Below are positions 15,613-23,904 of a stretch of 64,000 nucleotides of DNA, in pieces. Below the pieces are notes generated by a model. It had not been told where the DNA came from. It ran no database searches and saw only the letters and a program-made list of their open reading frames with translations. Source of the stretch: Candidatus Woesearchaeota archaeon (GTDB lineage: Archaea; Nanobdellota; Nanobdellia; Woesearchaeales; JACJVW01); the NCBI GenBank assembly GCA_020637435.1, contig JACJVW010000001.1, forward strand, positions 124,001 to 188,000. The letters are read 5' to 3'. Every line of letters begins with the position of its first letter. Position 1 is the first letter of the stretch. Position numbers and translations under genes: made by a program.

Positions 15613-16821
15613 TTAAAGCACTCCGACAACTTCTACGATCTTGAAATAGAGCGGAATAAGGATGCTCAAGAGAATCGTCCACAAGAAGAATACATTTACT
15701 CTTGCGAAATATCGCTTCGCTTTTTCTTCGTCTGCATAGATCTTCTGGAATGCAAGTTGCAGCATGCGTGCGCCGTCAGTGATGAAGAAAGGCAGAAGAT
15801 TGATGATGCCTACTACTGCGCTAAGGAATGCGACCCAGAGGAACAGCTTGTACAGCCAGCTTACCACCATATAGACAGGAAGGCCTGCTCCTGCCCACAT
15901 GCCGAAAGGCTGATTATTGAGAAAGACACCGAATTGATTCTGCATCTTCGTTATCGGTGCGATGCCCAGAAACGCCTTTGAACTATTGTTCGGATTTGCA
16001 GTAGTCTCTACCTCATAGACAGCACCATCGACTTGTAAAGTTACCGCATCCCCAGGTAGGACTCCTTGCATTTCCTGAGCGATGTCCTCGAATGTGTAAA
16101 CCTCCACTCCGTTGACAGCCTCTACAATACTCATCGAACTGATATTTGCATCATGGGCTGGATAGCCTACATATGGTTGGATCATAAGGCCCTTTTGCTC
16201 CGACATTACATCTAGAGAAGGACTAAGCACGAACATCATAAGCAATACGACGACTCCAGTCAGTACGAAATTTGCCCAGGGACCTGCTGCGTAGACGCTA
16301 TACTGGACAACGTCACTCGCTTTTTTCAGCTGCTTCTCATCTGGTTCTACAAACGCCCCGGGAAAAGGTCCAAGGATTGCCAGGCCGCTAGACTTCACTT
16401 TGATATTGTGCGAACGCGCGACCACACCATGAGAGAATTCATGGATAGCAATGATAATGAACAATGCGATAAGTCCGGTAAACAAAGGAAACACAACTCC
16501 AAGACCTGCCAAAGGCAAACCCGGCAGGACTACAGGGCTCCCATCAAGGACCCATTTCTCTTTGACCATAAAATATAGACTGAACAGCACCTGATAGATG
16601 ACAACAGCCATGCCGACAAAACCGACACCTACACCTACTAGGCCATACAAACGGACGAACTCCCTATATCTCTTGCCCCAGGAATCCATCAGCTTCAGAC
16701 CAACTTTAGTCCTGTATACTCCGATGATCCCCTGGAACTGGAGTTTGCTCCGATTCACATAGATCAATATGATGAGCGCCCCGTAGAACAGGATCGCCTG
16801 CCATTGCCATGCTTCTAACAT
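15613..16821 (-). CDS. site-2 protease family intramembrane metalloprotease (M50)
   Basis: A 402-residue polytopic membrane zinc protease that cuts transmembrane substrates. The zinc motif HEFSH is at about residue 127 (IIAIHEFSHGVVARS). The third ligand is in the conserved NLLPFFITDGARM block near 345. A PDZ-like domain (LMIQPYVGYPAHDANISSMSIVEAVNGVEV) occupies about 210-290. At least six hydrophobic spans are visible. The gene ends 5 bases from aIF2 gamma (convergent). Its upstream region holds the tandem 121-base repeats. Its substrate is unknown; possible targets include the anchored surface proteins encoded nearby. Confidence 0.9.
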   Translation of the reverse strand: MLEAWQWQAILFYGALIILIYVNRSKLQFQGIIGVYRTKVGLKLMDSWGKRYREFVRLYGLVGVGVGFVGMAVVIYQVLFSLYFMVKEKWVLDGSPVVLPGLPLAGLGVVFPLFTGLIALFIIIAIHEFSHGVVARSHNIKVKSSGLAILGPFPGAFVEPDEKQLKKASDVVQYSVYAAGPWANFVLTGVVVLLMMFVLSPSLDVMSEQKGLMIQPYVGYPAHDANISSMSIVEAVNGVEVYTFEDIAQEMQGVLPGDAVTLQVDGAVYEVETTANPNNSSKAFLGIAPITKMQNQFGVFLNNQPFGMWAGAGLPVYMVVSWLYKLFLWVAFLSAVVGIINLLPFFITDGARMLQLAFQKIYADEEKAKRYFARVNVFFLWTILLSILIPLYFKIVEVVGVL

Positions 16822-16872
16822 ACACCCCTTTACCGCCTTGAAACTTTATATGTCTTTGCATTGCGCTGCCCA

Positions 16873-16993
16873 CTCAAATGTATAAAAAAAAATTCTTCCA
16901 AGATTCCATTATGTACCAAGTAGCGGTTCAACTAGTGACCCATAAAAATCTTGGAAGAACTAGCATTTGAGGGGGCAGCAAGGTATTAGACCC
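16873..16993. repeat. 121-base tandem repeat, copy 1
   Basis: The first of two nearly identical 121-base units. Each contains a 13-base perfect inverted repeat, TTCTTCCAAGATT against AATCTTGGAAGAA. An outer pair CTCAAATG/CATTTGAG encloses it, so the unit can form a long stem with a loop of about 40 bases. Read on the minus strand, the inner hairpin is followed by a T run, like an archaeal transcription stop. Confidence 0.85.
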
Positions 16994-17114
16994 CTCAAAT
17001 GTATAAAAAAAGATTCTTCCAAGATTCCATTATTTACCAAGTAGCGGTTCAACAAGTGACCCACAAAAATCTTGGAAGAACTAGCATTTGAGGGGGCAGC
17101 AAGGTAATAGACCC
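16994..17114. repeat. 121-base tandem repeat, copy 2, followed by a partial third copy
   Basis: The same unit as copy 1 with only a handful of substitutions (for example TTATTTACC for TTATGTACC), and the stem sequences are unchanged. A degenerate third start (CCCCTCAAAATGTACG plus an A run) follows at 17112-17140. No open reading frame fits the unit. Candidate small RNA genes or a duplicated regulatory hairpin are the likeliest explanations. Confidence 0.85.
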
Positions 17115-17204
17115 CTCAAAATGTACGAAAAAAATAAATCTTAGCTCCAACTTCATGTATTCCCAAGGACAAAATATTTAAACTCAATTACCGAGCAAAT
17201 ACGT

Positions 17205-17534
17205 ATGCGCATACCAAAACTAAAGAAAAAGATATCCGCATATATTCTTGGAGAAGAAGGCAAGATATCCAAACAGTCGATGATGGCTCTAGGTTCCCTT
17301 CTGGGAACCGCCGCTGTAGGTGAGATTGTTTCAGCCTTGCCGACAAATTGTCCACCTACAGGCACACCTGATTGTCCAGGTGCACCCGCCTCTATGACCG
17401 CGACAAAGAGTCAGAGCGGTGGCATGTGTACCACAAACTGTTATCACGCAAATTCACTAGCTGCGCAATACGATTCTAACAATTTCGATGTACGTGTCCA
17501 GCACGGCAACTGCATCGACCATTGCAGCTACTAG
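17205..17534 (+). CDS. small Cys-rich protein, possibly exported or a processed peptide precursor
   Basis: A 109-residue protein of unknown function. A basic N-terminus (RIPKLKKKISAYILGEEGKISKQSMMALGSLLGTAAVG) precedes a C-terminal half with six cysteines in a loose pattern (NC, DC, MCTTNC, NCIDHC). The alanine/glycine-rich stretch at about 28-45 is a weak membrane or cleavage signal. The layout, a conserved-looking leader and a small Cys-, Ser- and Thr-rich core, recalls modified-peptide precursors, but no modifying enzyme lies beside it. A TATA-like AATATTTAAA near 17174-17183 predicts a leaderless mRNA starting at the ATG. Confidence 0.7.
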   Translation: MRIPKLKKKISAYILGEEGKISKQSMMALGSLLGTAAVGEIVSALPTNCPPTGTPDCPGAPASMTATKSQSGGMCTTNCYHANSLAAQYDSNNFDVRVQHGNCIDHCSY

Positions 17535-17563
17535 GAACTACAATTCTCACAAAGAAAAAGTAT

Positions 17564-17782
17564 CTATTTGTCATACTGACGATAGATCCGGATCATGATG
17601 ATAGTCTGTGCCAATACTGCCATGATGATGATGATAAGCATCTCTATGATGGCAAGATTTGCGAAATTGATAGCCGGATTGACTGCCGCTGAACCAAGAA
17701 GAGCGATAGAAGCAAAAGCAAAAATAATGAGAAGGTAGATGATCACTTGTTCCAGGACTAATGATTCTACTCTTCTCTTCAT
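17564..17782 (-). CDS. small two-helix membrane protein downstream of archaellin 1
   Basis: A 72-residue protein made of two transmembrane helices (VIIYLLIIFAFASIALLGSAA and IIEMLIIIIMAVLAQTIIM) with a short basic start and end. An AAGGTG ribosome-binding site precedes ATG 17782. It starts 9 bases after the archaellin stop on the same strand, so it is almost certainly co-transcribed and may help archaellin insertion or assembly. The function is inferred from context only. Confidence 0.75.
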   Translation of the reverse strand: MKRRVESLVLEQVIIYLLIIFAFASIALLGSAAVNPAINFANLAIIEMLIIIIMAVLAQTIIMIRIYRQYDK

Positions 17783-17791
17783 GTGTGCACC

Positions 17792-18667
17792 TTATGGATA
17801 GAGATAGACCCTCTCTACACTGATGACCTCAGGCGTGATGAACTCAGTAAGTGTAGGTGTTCCGATCTTGGGGATGAAATTGATCCTGATCTTCTCATCT
17901 TCTCCTACATTTTTCGGAGCTTCATAGTAGACTTTGATAACATCACCACGCTGAAGATTGCCTTCGACAAAGTTGCTGCCCTGCTGTAGGTATTCGACAG
18001 CGAAGACACCTTCACTCTCATTGTAAGGCGTAACTTCTACAGTAGTTACATTATCATCTGCTGTGCAGGATCCGCCCGTCACCTTTGTATAATTATTGCT
18101 AGCAGGTGTCGCATCGACCCAGATACCGCCGGCGCATGCACCGAGCAAGACTGTTGAACTGTCAAAAGACAGGTTAAGGAATGCGTTAGCTCCCTCAAGT
18201 CCACCTTGATACGTATCAGGAGTACCGTCAAGGTCATAATCATTACCGCCTCCTAAAAAAGTGGTGCCATTATGCGTTATCGTCTCTACATCGAATGTGT
18301 AGTAGCCGCTCACATCATTGGTAAATCCTGCGCCTGTTCCCGCATAGGAAAGTGTTGCCGTCCTATCGAAGGAATTCATCGTCAGCAATACCTGCTCAAG
18401 CTTTATAGGTTCACTGCCTGGTGCAAGTTTGATTATCTGCTGAAAATATTTGACGGTTCCGTTCGATCCGTCAGTAGCCGACACTTCGACGACCCGAACA
18501 TTGGTCGCGATCTGACCACGAGCCTGATCGCCCGTGGTAAGCGCTTTCTCTTGAAGACTTCCTGATGTCTGTATTAATACTCCTGCCGCAATGGCTGCCA
18601 CGAGAAGCAATGCGATAAAAATGATAAGGGTGCCGATGCCCATCTCACCTTTCTTTGATCTAAACAT
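17792..18667 (-). CDS. archaellin (archaeal flagellin-like protein) 1
   Basis: A filament subunit of the archaellum or a related type IV pilus-like structure. The 291-residue protein has a class III signal, KKG followed by EMGIGTLIIFIALLLVAAIAAGVLI, cut by the prepilin/archaellin peptidase after the glycine. The hydrophobic helix forms the filament core, and the rest is a beta-rich outer domain with several N-glycosylation sequons. The start is ATG 18667 because GAGGTG lies just upstream; the GTG nine bases earlier is part of that site. It shares a promoter sequence with the second archaellin gene at 43118. Confidence 0.88.
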   Translation of the reverse strand: MFRSKKGEMGIGTLIIFIALLLVAAIAAGVLIQTSGSLQEKALTTGDQARGQIATNVRVVEVSATDGSNGTVKYFQQIIKLAPGSEPIKLEQVLLTMNSFDRTATLSYAGTGAGFTNDVSGYYTFDVETITHNGTTFLGGGNDYDLDGTPDTYQGGLEGANAFLNLSFDSSTVLLGACAGGIWVDATPASNNYTKVTGGSCTADDNVTTVEVTPYNESEGVFAVEYLQQGSNFVEGNLQRGDVIKVYYEAPKNVGEDEKIRINFIPKIGTPTLTEFITPEVISVERVYLYP

Positions 18668-18706
18668 GATATTCACCTCTGGATATGTCAGAACGAGGAT
18701 TGCCGG

Positions 18707-18721
18707 TATTTAAATGTTTCG
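18707..18721 (-). promoter_or_regulatory. archaellin 1 promoter, shared 15-mer
   Basis: The plus-strand sequence TATTTAAATGTTTCG occurs here and at 44088-44102, each time about 30-40 bases before an archaellin start. It includes a TTTAAATA TATA box and a conserved upstream GAAACA. Confidence 0.6.
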
Positions 18722-18791
18722 ATTAATATACGAAGACGTATACTAGTTTAATTTACATGTCCCAGGTAAATGAGGCGTTCTGAAATTACTA

Positions 18792-18812
18792 AGGCCCCAA
18801 AATTTTGGGCCT
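18792..18812. promoter_or_regulatory. near-perfect palindrome between divergent archaellin and surface-protein genes
   Basis: AGGCCCC-AAAATTTT-GGGCCT is palindromic apart from one extra C. It lies between two divergent genes and could be an operator or a short hairpin. The 263-base gap also holds TATA-like elements for both genes and nothing else that I can identify. Confidence 0.4.
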
Positions 18813-18939
18813 AGAAATAAAATCAGGTCCTTCGAGCACGGGGAAATAGACGATAGATAAAAGAAAGATTTAAATAGTCCCAACGTTGGTAGGAAAGTGT
18901 ATACTACTATAAGCTATGATAAAAAAAGGTGAAATTCAA

Positions 18940-20721
18940 ATGAGGAAACTAATACCAATTCTTGGCGTCCTCGCGCTCATGCTGTTGAGCGTCGTATCAG
19001 CATATCCCACTTACTTGGATATTGCGATAGCAGAGACGGTAAACCAGAACACGACATTCGCGGAAGATTTCGATCTTGTAGAGCAGACAAAATACTGCGA
19101 CATCATCGGAACCATTAACGTGACCAACCCCAACGAGACCCTGACAGTGTCTGATATCCTGCTTAACTTCACAGAGACAGGAGCGATGCAGACCAATTTT
19201 ACATATCTTTCCGGAAGGACAGGTGCTCAGCAAGGAAATTCGACCCCTGGTGAAGAATGGTTCCTTCATATCCCTGAACTTGCAGCGGGCGAGAGTTCTG
19301 TTTGGACCTACAACATAAGTTGTTCCACCGCTCCCCCTCCCGTAAACATAAGTACCAGTTACGCTACAACCGTATCCGGTGTAGACAAGAAAGTTCTCGC
19401 AGGAAAGAATTTCACCATCACACAATTTGCGCAGAACGACCTTACTTCCGGTGCGATATCCAATGTGAATATCACCATCGAAGCTTTAGCAGTAGTATGG
19501 AACGCATCAGATCCAAATGCATACGACATCTTCAATTTGACTTACTTGTTAGCAGAAGGAGACGCAGCAAATGTGACTCAGAAGAATGATACCTACTGGG
19601 AATGGATCGTCGGCGGAGGAACCATCCCTTATGCAGGTGAGTTCAATATCTCCTATGTAGTCAAAGCACCTGCATCTGTTCCATCAAGTAACACCTATCT
19701 CGCAATCAGAGAACGAAGTCAGTACAGCATCCCTATTCTAGCTTCCAACCTGACGCTGCAGAAGATAGACGCTATTGCAGACATAGAATTCAGTCTTGAA
19801 AAGACCATCATCAGGCCAGCCACCAATGTCAACGATACTAATGTGACCTGGCAGGTGGACACAAACCTTAGTGTCCCTTACAACATAGGTTTCAACCTGA
19901 CCTTTGTCTCGCTATGGGTGACGCACAATCTAAGTCCACTAGCAACAGACACTCCATTCGGAGCCCTTGGAAGAAACTACACTCCCAACAGCATCATCAA
20001 CCAGAGTGTAGGATGGGCGACTAAAGGCAGCAGCTACGAGTTTAACTACACTGACGGATCAAATGGACAGTCACCCCCACCTATCGTGTGGGTACGGCCA
20101 TACTTCAGCCTCTTCGGCGGAAATCAGATCCTCTCAAGCAATGTGACGCAGAGCGGAGCTGACTTCTACATGAAGTACATCTACGTCGTCAACGGCTACT
20201 GGCTAGAAGTGGACAAGAACATCACCAGCCAGGGCGCAGGTCAGTATGACATCAATGTGACGGTCAGAAACATAGGCAACGCATGGACGCCAAGCGGGCT
20301 GACGGTCACGGTCTATGACTTCATCCCTGCAGAGTTCAGTCCATTCGCATGGAATCCGCTCGCTAACGCAAACCAGACCGTCGAAGGTCCTGGATTCAAT
20401 GGTACGGCATTCCAGTGGGATCTGGGAGTACACGGCCCATACAATGCATCTCTTGGACCGCCAGGCTCAGGCAACGATACCTGGTCCGCAACCTACTCTG
20501 TCAATGGTACCGGCCAGTACAAGGCCTCTGAACTGTACATCGTCGGTTTAGATCCACGACAGGTTGAAGGCGCAGGTTCCCACGAGGGCATCACCATCAT
20601 CGCTGGTATGTCCTCCTCGACCAAAGAATTCCTGTACATATTTGGCGTTGTAGCACTTGTTGTGCTCAACATCGTCAACTTCATCATGACCAGGAATATC
20701 CACCAAAGGTTGAGCAAATAA
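18940..20721 (+). CDS. secreted, C-terminally anchored surface protein 1
   Basis: A 593-residue protein with a Sec signal peptide (KLIPILGVLALMLLSVVSAYP). Its long threonine/asparagine-rich beta ectodomain carries many NxS/T glycosylation sites, and a C-terminal membrane helix (FLYIFGVVALVVLNIVNFIM) leaves a short basic tail inside. The ectodomain has repeated blocks of the kind NVTVRNIGNAWTPSGLTVTVYDFIPAEFSP, like DUF11/CARDB-type beta repeats. A GGTGA site nine bases upstream favours ATG 18940 over the ATG at 18916. It is the first of three same-strand surface genes and may form part of an S-layer or adhesion complex. Confidence 0.8.
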   Translation: MRKLIPILGVLALMLLSVVSAYPTYLDIAIAETVNQNTTFAEDFDLVEQTKYCDIIGTINVTNPNETLTVSDILLNFTETGAMQTNFTYLSGRTGAQQGNSTPGEEWFLHIPELAAGESSVWTYNISCSTAPPPVNISTSYATTVSGVDKKVLAGKNFTITQFAQNDLTSGAISNVNITIEALAVVWNASDPNAYDIFNLTYLLAEGDAANVTQKNDTYWEWIVGGGTIPYAGEFNISYVVKAPASVPSSNTYLAIRERSQYSIPILASNLTLQKIDAIADIEFSLEKTIIRPATNVNDTNVTWQVDTNLSVPYNIGFNLTFVSLWVTHNLSPLATDTPFGALGRNYTPNSIINQSVGWATKGSSYEFNYTDGSNGQSPPPIVWVRPYFSLFGGNQILSSNVTQSGADFYMKYIYVVNGYWLEVDKNITSQGAGQYDINVTVRNIGNAWTPSGLTVTVYDFIPAEFSPFAWNPLANANQTVEGPGFNGTAFQWDLGVHGPYNASLGPPGSGNDTWSATYSVNGTGQYKASELYIVGLDPRQVEGAGSHEGITIIAGMSSSTKEFLYIFGVVALVVLNIVNFIMTRNIHQRLSK

Positions 20722-20781
20722 TTTTTTATTTTTCACAATTCCAATCAAAAAGGGGTATGTGTTATCGCTAAGACCACTATA

Positions 20782-21465
20782 ATGCTCATGGTTGTTTTGT
20801 TAGCGATAGTGCCAGGTGTCTTTGCAGAGATAATAGTTTTCGAAAATTACGATACTACTTTCGAGATGAAGGGAGACACCCTTGTTGTAAAGAAGGATAT
20901 GCGCATGAAGAATGTCGGTGTCAACCCGATCATCCCCGGCGAGATCCATTTCAGACTTTCTGAAGAGGCAAAAGAAGGACCGGTAGCACCAAGCATCACA
21001 AATTTTGCGGTCTTCAATTCAAGGAATGACAAAGTGGATTCACGACAGCTCAAGTCAGATAAAGAGGTCGACTTGATATTCACGATATGGGATCCGTTAC
21101 TGCCTCAGTTCCACTATGATTTTGTCATGGAATACGAGATAAAGTACGATGTCAAAGGCATCCTTTTCTACCAGATAACCATACCTGAAGAGAAGACGAC
21201 CATCCCGATCAAAGGTTCAAGTGTAACATTCAGATTGCCAGACAAGTACCATGTGACATACGCCCCAGATGCGAAGATCGAGACCCAAGGCGATACACGA
21301 GTCCTTAGCTGGGAGCAGGGAGACAATCTACGATTTGAGTACTCTCCATTGCCGCTTCCCAAGACAGGTATGCAGATGGTCAACATCTTCTGGATAACGG
21401 TCATTGTCATTTTTCTTGTGGTATTCGTCCTGCGCATAGTGTTAAGTAGGAAGGGCACCTTATAA
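20782..21465 (+). CDS. membrane-anchored surface protein 2
   Basis: A 227-residue protein with a short hydrophobic leader ending GVFA, a beta-rich ectodomain and a C-terminal transmembrane helix (MVNIFWITVIVIFLVVFVLRIVL) before RKGTL. The leader lacks the usual positive charge unless the frame starts further upstream at about 20761 (VIAKTTIM), where no standard start codon exists but an AGGGGT ribosome-binding-like site does; a non-standard start is possible. The next gene begins directly after the stop, so the trio 18940-23301 is one operon. The type of ectodomain is not recognised. Confidence 0.75.
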   Translation: MLMVVLLAIVPGVFAEIIVFENYDTTFEMKGDTLVVKKDMRMKNVGVNPIIPGEIHFRLSEEAKEGPVAPSITNFAVFNSRNDKVDSRQLKSDKEVDLIFTIWDPLLPQFHYDFVMEYEIKYDVKGILFYQITIPEEKTTIPIKGSSVTFRLPDKYHVTYAPDAKIETQGDTRVLSWEQGDNLRFEYSPLPLPKTGMQMVNIFWITVIVIFLVVFVLRIVLSRKGTL

Positions 21466-23301
21466 ATGAAGACAAGGATATGGATCGCGTTTTTTCTGCT
21501 GTTTGTACCGATCAGCTTCGCTGCTGACGAGATAACAATCCTGATGCGGGAAGAGGGTTCAGTAGTCAGCTTCTATGACGACTATTACATATTCAATGTC
21601 AATGGTACCTTTATATTCAGTAACCCATCAAATCTTGATCTTTACAACATAGAGATACCCTTAAATCTAGGAACCCTCGAACTCTCTATCTTCAATAAGA
21701 GTTCTGAGGGCATAGAATTCAGATACAATAAAATAGCTATCACATCCGTCGATAAGAACAGCACGGTACGTTTCAACTATCGGGTCTTCGGCATCAGTAC
21801 TGAACGGCGTCTTGTCAACAGATCAGGTGTTCTTGCAGAAGGTATCGAAAAAGAGAAGACCAAACTCACTTCAGTGTCCATCGGTACACTTCAAAAAGCA
21901 CCTTTAGAAGATGTCGCGACTGGAGGTCAAATCAATACGCGCCTCGTAAGCGCAAGATATCAGAATCCGACCACCTTTCCTTACTACATCAACTCCGCAA
22001 CCGTAATCAAGACCGCTACCCTCGATCCGAACAACGAACTGGAAAAATGGACCTTCACAAAAGAGAACGGCCAACTGATGCCTGGTGAGACCTGGAAGAT
22101 AGATGTGTATGACCGCAATGCGTTCGAAGGTGAAATCTATTGGCTCTCATCGGACATGTACATCAGAGATATCTTCTACAACGAATCCAGCAATTTCTCC
22201 TTCTTCACACAGGATGACCTTTTCAAGCTTGAGGATAATTCCACGAATGTCACCGAAGAGCTAATCACCAGCTTATCCTATCTTAGCGACCGGGTCTTCC
22301 TTACAAAACGGATCTCGAGCAAAGTGGTCAATCCTGGCGATGTCGTCACGGTAACGCTCCTAGCCAACAATTTCGCTACTGCAGCCATAACAGGCGTTGC
22401 GGTCGAAGATACTATACCCGAAGGTTTCGAGTTCGTCGACAGCAGATTCGGTACCGCAGACGACAGAAAGATTAGCTGGACAAATGTCACGCTCAACTCA
22501 AAGGAGACCAGAAGGATAGAATATAAAATCCGCTATACTGATGAAGACGCGGTTGGTATCGACTACTTCTCCGCAGCAAAACTCATGTACGGCAACAAGG
22601 AAGTTTACTCTCAAGCCATCCCCTACATCCGTTCGTACATCCCAAAGAAACAGCTGTTTGTGCAGAAATCGATAAATTTCATCTCGGATGATGAAGTCCG
22701 TGTCGATATCACATTGCAGAACGTGGGCGAATCCCACATCGACAGTATCGTGCTCAACGACTACCTTGCGCCAAATAGTGAATTTAGGGAGATAACTCAG
22801 ACCTTCACCAACAAGGGAGTTTGGAAGATAGACCGTATAGAAAAAGACAGCACATGGGAAGTCAGCTACGTCACTGATAGCGTAGGTGTACTCAACACCT
22901 TCCCTGTCGTCTTTGGTATCGAGGATAAATCAGTACTCAAGACCGTCATACTCAGTAACATCATATCCACAAATCTGCAGATCTCAACCGTTCGCTTCGT
23001 CGAGATAGGAGGCATCATCGCCCTGCTCATTATAGGAGTACTCTTTTTCCTTCCCTACGATTCATTCAACTTCGCAAAACGAAGAGAAATAAATGAAGTC
23101 AAGAATATGGACAATGAGCTTACCAGACTCATGGTGCAATCAGAACCGCACCATAGGACAGGTCAACCACATAAGCCGACCCAGATACACCCTTCCAATC
23201 CACAACAACAAGTGCCCGGACAAAAACAGCAGATAGAAGACGAAATAAACAGGACCACGCAGGACATTCAGCATATGCGCGATCGATTCAAGACAAAGTA
23301 G
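21466..23301 (+). CDS. large anchored surface protein 3 with DUF11-like repeats
   Basis: A 611-residue protein with a signal peptide (RIWIAFFLLFVPISFAA), an ectodomain with at least two DUF11-like repeats (for example VVTVTLLANNFATAAITGVAVEDTIPEGFEFVD), one transmembrane helix near residue 520-540 (IGGIIALLIIGVLFFLPY) and a cytoplasmic tail of about 70 residues rich in Q, H and P that ends in a charged helix. ATG 21466 abuts the stop of the preceding gene. The long inner tail suggests contact with a cytoplasmic partner. Its 3' end overlaps the convergent small gene at 23288. Confidence 0.8.
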   Translation: MKTRIWIAFFLLFVPISFAADEITILMREEGSVVSFYDDYYIFNVNGTFIFSNPSNLDLYNIEIPLNLGTLELSIFNKSSEGIEFRYNKIAITSVDKNSTVRFNYRVFGISTERRLVNRSGVLAEGIEKEKTKLTSVSIGTLQKAPLEDVATGGQINTRLVSARYQNPTTFPYYINSATVIKTATLDPNNELEKWTFTKENGQLMPGETWKIDVYDRNAFEGEIYWLSSDMYIRDIFYNESSNFSFFTQDDLFKLEDNSTNVTEELITSLSYLSDRVFLTKRISSKVVNPGDVVTVTLLANNFATAAITGVAVEDTIPEGFEFVDSRFGTADDRKISWTNVTLNSKETRRIEYKIRYTDEDAVGIDYFSAAKLMYGNKEVYSQAIPYIRSYIPKKQLFVQKSINFISDDEVRVDITLQNVGESHIDSIVLNDYLAPNSEFREITQTFTNKGVWKIDRIEKDSTWEVSYVTDSVGVLNTFPVVFGIEDKSVLKTVILSNIISTNLQISTVRFVEIGGIIALLIIGVLFFLPYDSFNFAKRREINEVKNMDNELTRLMVQSEPHHRTGQPHKPTQIHPSNPQQQVPGQKQQIEDEINRTTQDIQHMRDRFKTK

Positions 23302-23539
23302 TGGTTATATTCGTAAGGACAGCCTGCGTCCTATTGAGTTCATCATCAAAATTAGTCGACAGAAGATCAGGAGAGCACTCACTGATTAGGATTCCATGGG
23401 TTGCGCAGTCCATAGCCGCACTCATATCTTCAGCATAGGCTACAGCTTTTTCTCCCGAATCCTGAGCTATCGATTCCAGCTGCATGGCAAATGAGATAAG
23501 CAGTAGTGCTACCCCCGGGACTATCAATAGCTCTTTCAT
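23288..23539 (-). CDS. small secreted or anchored protein
   Basis: An 83-residue protein with an N-terminal hydrophobic helix (KELLIVPGVALLLISFAMQL) and a hydrophilic remainder with two cysteines and NxT sequons. A minus-strand TATA element at about 23559-23568 fits ATG 23539; the upstream ATG at 23554 would fall too close to it. The function is unknown. It resembles the small pilin-like or tethered peptides common beside archaeal surface operons. Confidence 0.6.
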   Translation of the reverse strand: MKELLIVPGVALLLISFAMQLESIAQDSGEKAVAYAEDMSAAMDCATHGILISECSPDLLSTNFDDELNRTQAVLTNITTTLS

Positions 23540-23604
23540 AATAAGAGGCAACAAAGATGTATTTATAAATATTTGCAGAATTAACTACTAATAAGTGGTT
23601 AAAG

Positions 23605-23904
23605 CTAGTCATCCCACGAATCTATACCAAATGACTGCATAAATGAAGATATGACACCAAATTCAGCAAGATACTTGTACCCCCTCTGCGTCAAGTGAAA
23701 ATACCTGTTTCCTTTTCCATCCTCTTGCTCCTCTACAAAATCATTCTTTGCAAGTTCACCAAGATAATCTTTAAGCATCTGTGAAGATAGATTTGATTTA
23801 TAGAGAATATGTGTTGGACGCGCTTTGCCCCCTTTATCCTGAATCGCTTTGAGGATATCGTAGATTATTGTTATTCTCTCTCTTTTTCTCGCCATACTTT
23901 GCAC
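23605..23904 (-). CDS. winged-helix transcriptional regulator
   Basis: A 99-residue DNA-binding protein. Residues about 8-85 form a winged helix (ITIIYDILKAIQDKGGKARPTHILYKSNLS, recognition helix SQMLKDYLGELAKNDFV, wing EDGKGNRYFHLTQRG) of the archaeal type annotated as predicted transcriptional regulator COG3432. Its start overlaps the end of the upstream membrane-protein gene by 34 bases, so the pair is probably translated together. A sensory membrane partner and a cytoplasmic regulator would make a simple signalling pair (inference). Confidence 0.78.
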   Translation of the reverse strand: MQSMARKRERITIIYDILKAIQDKGGKARPTHILYKSNLSSQMLKDYLGELAKNDFVEEQEDGKGNRYFHLTQRGYKYLAEFGVISSFMQSFGIDSWDD

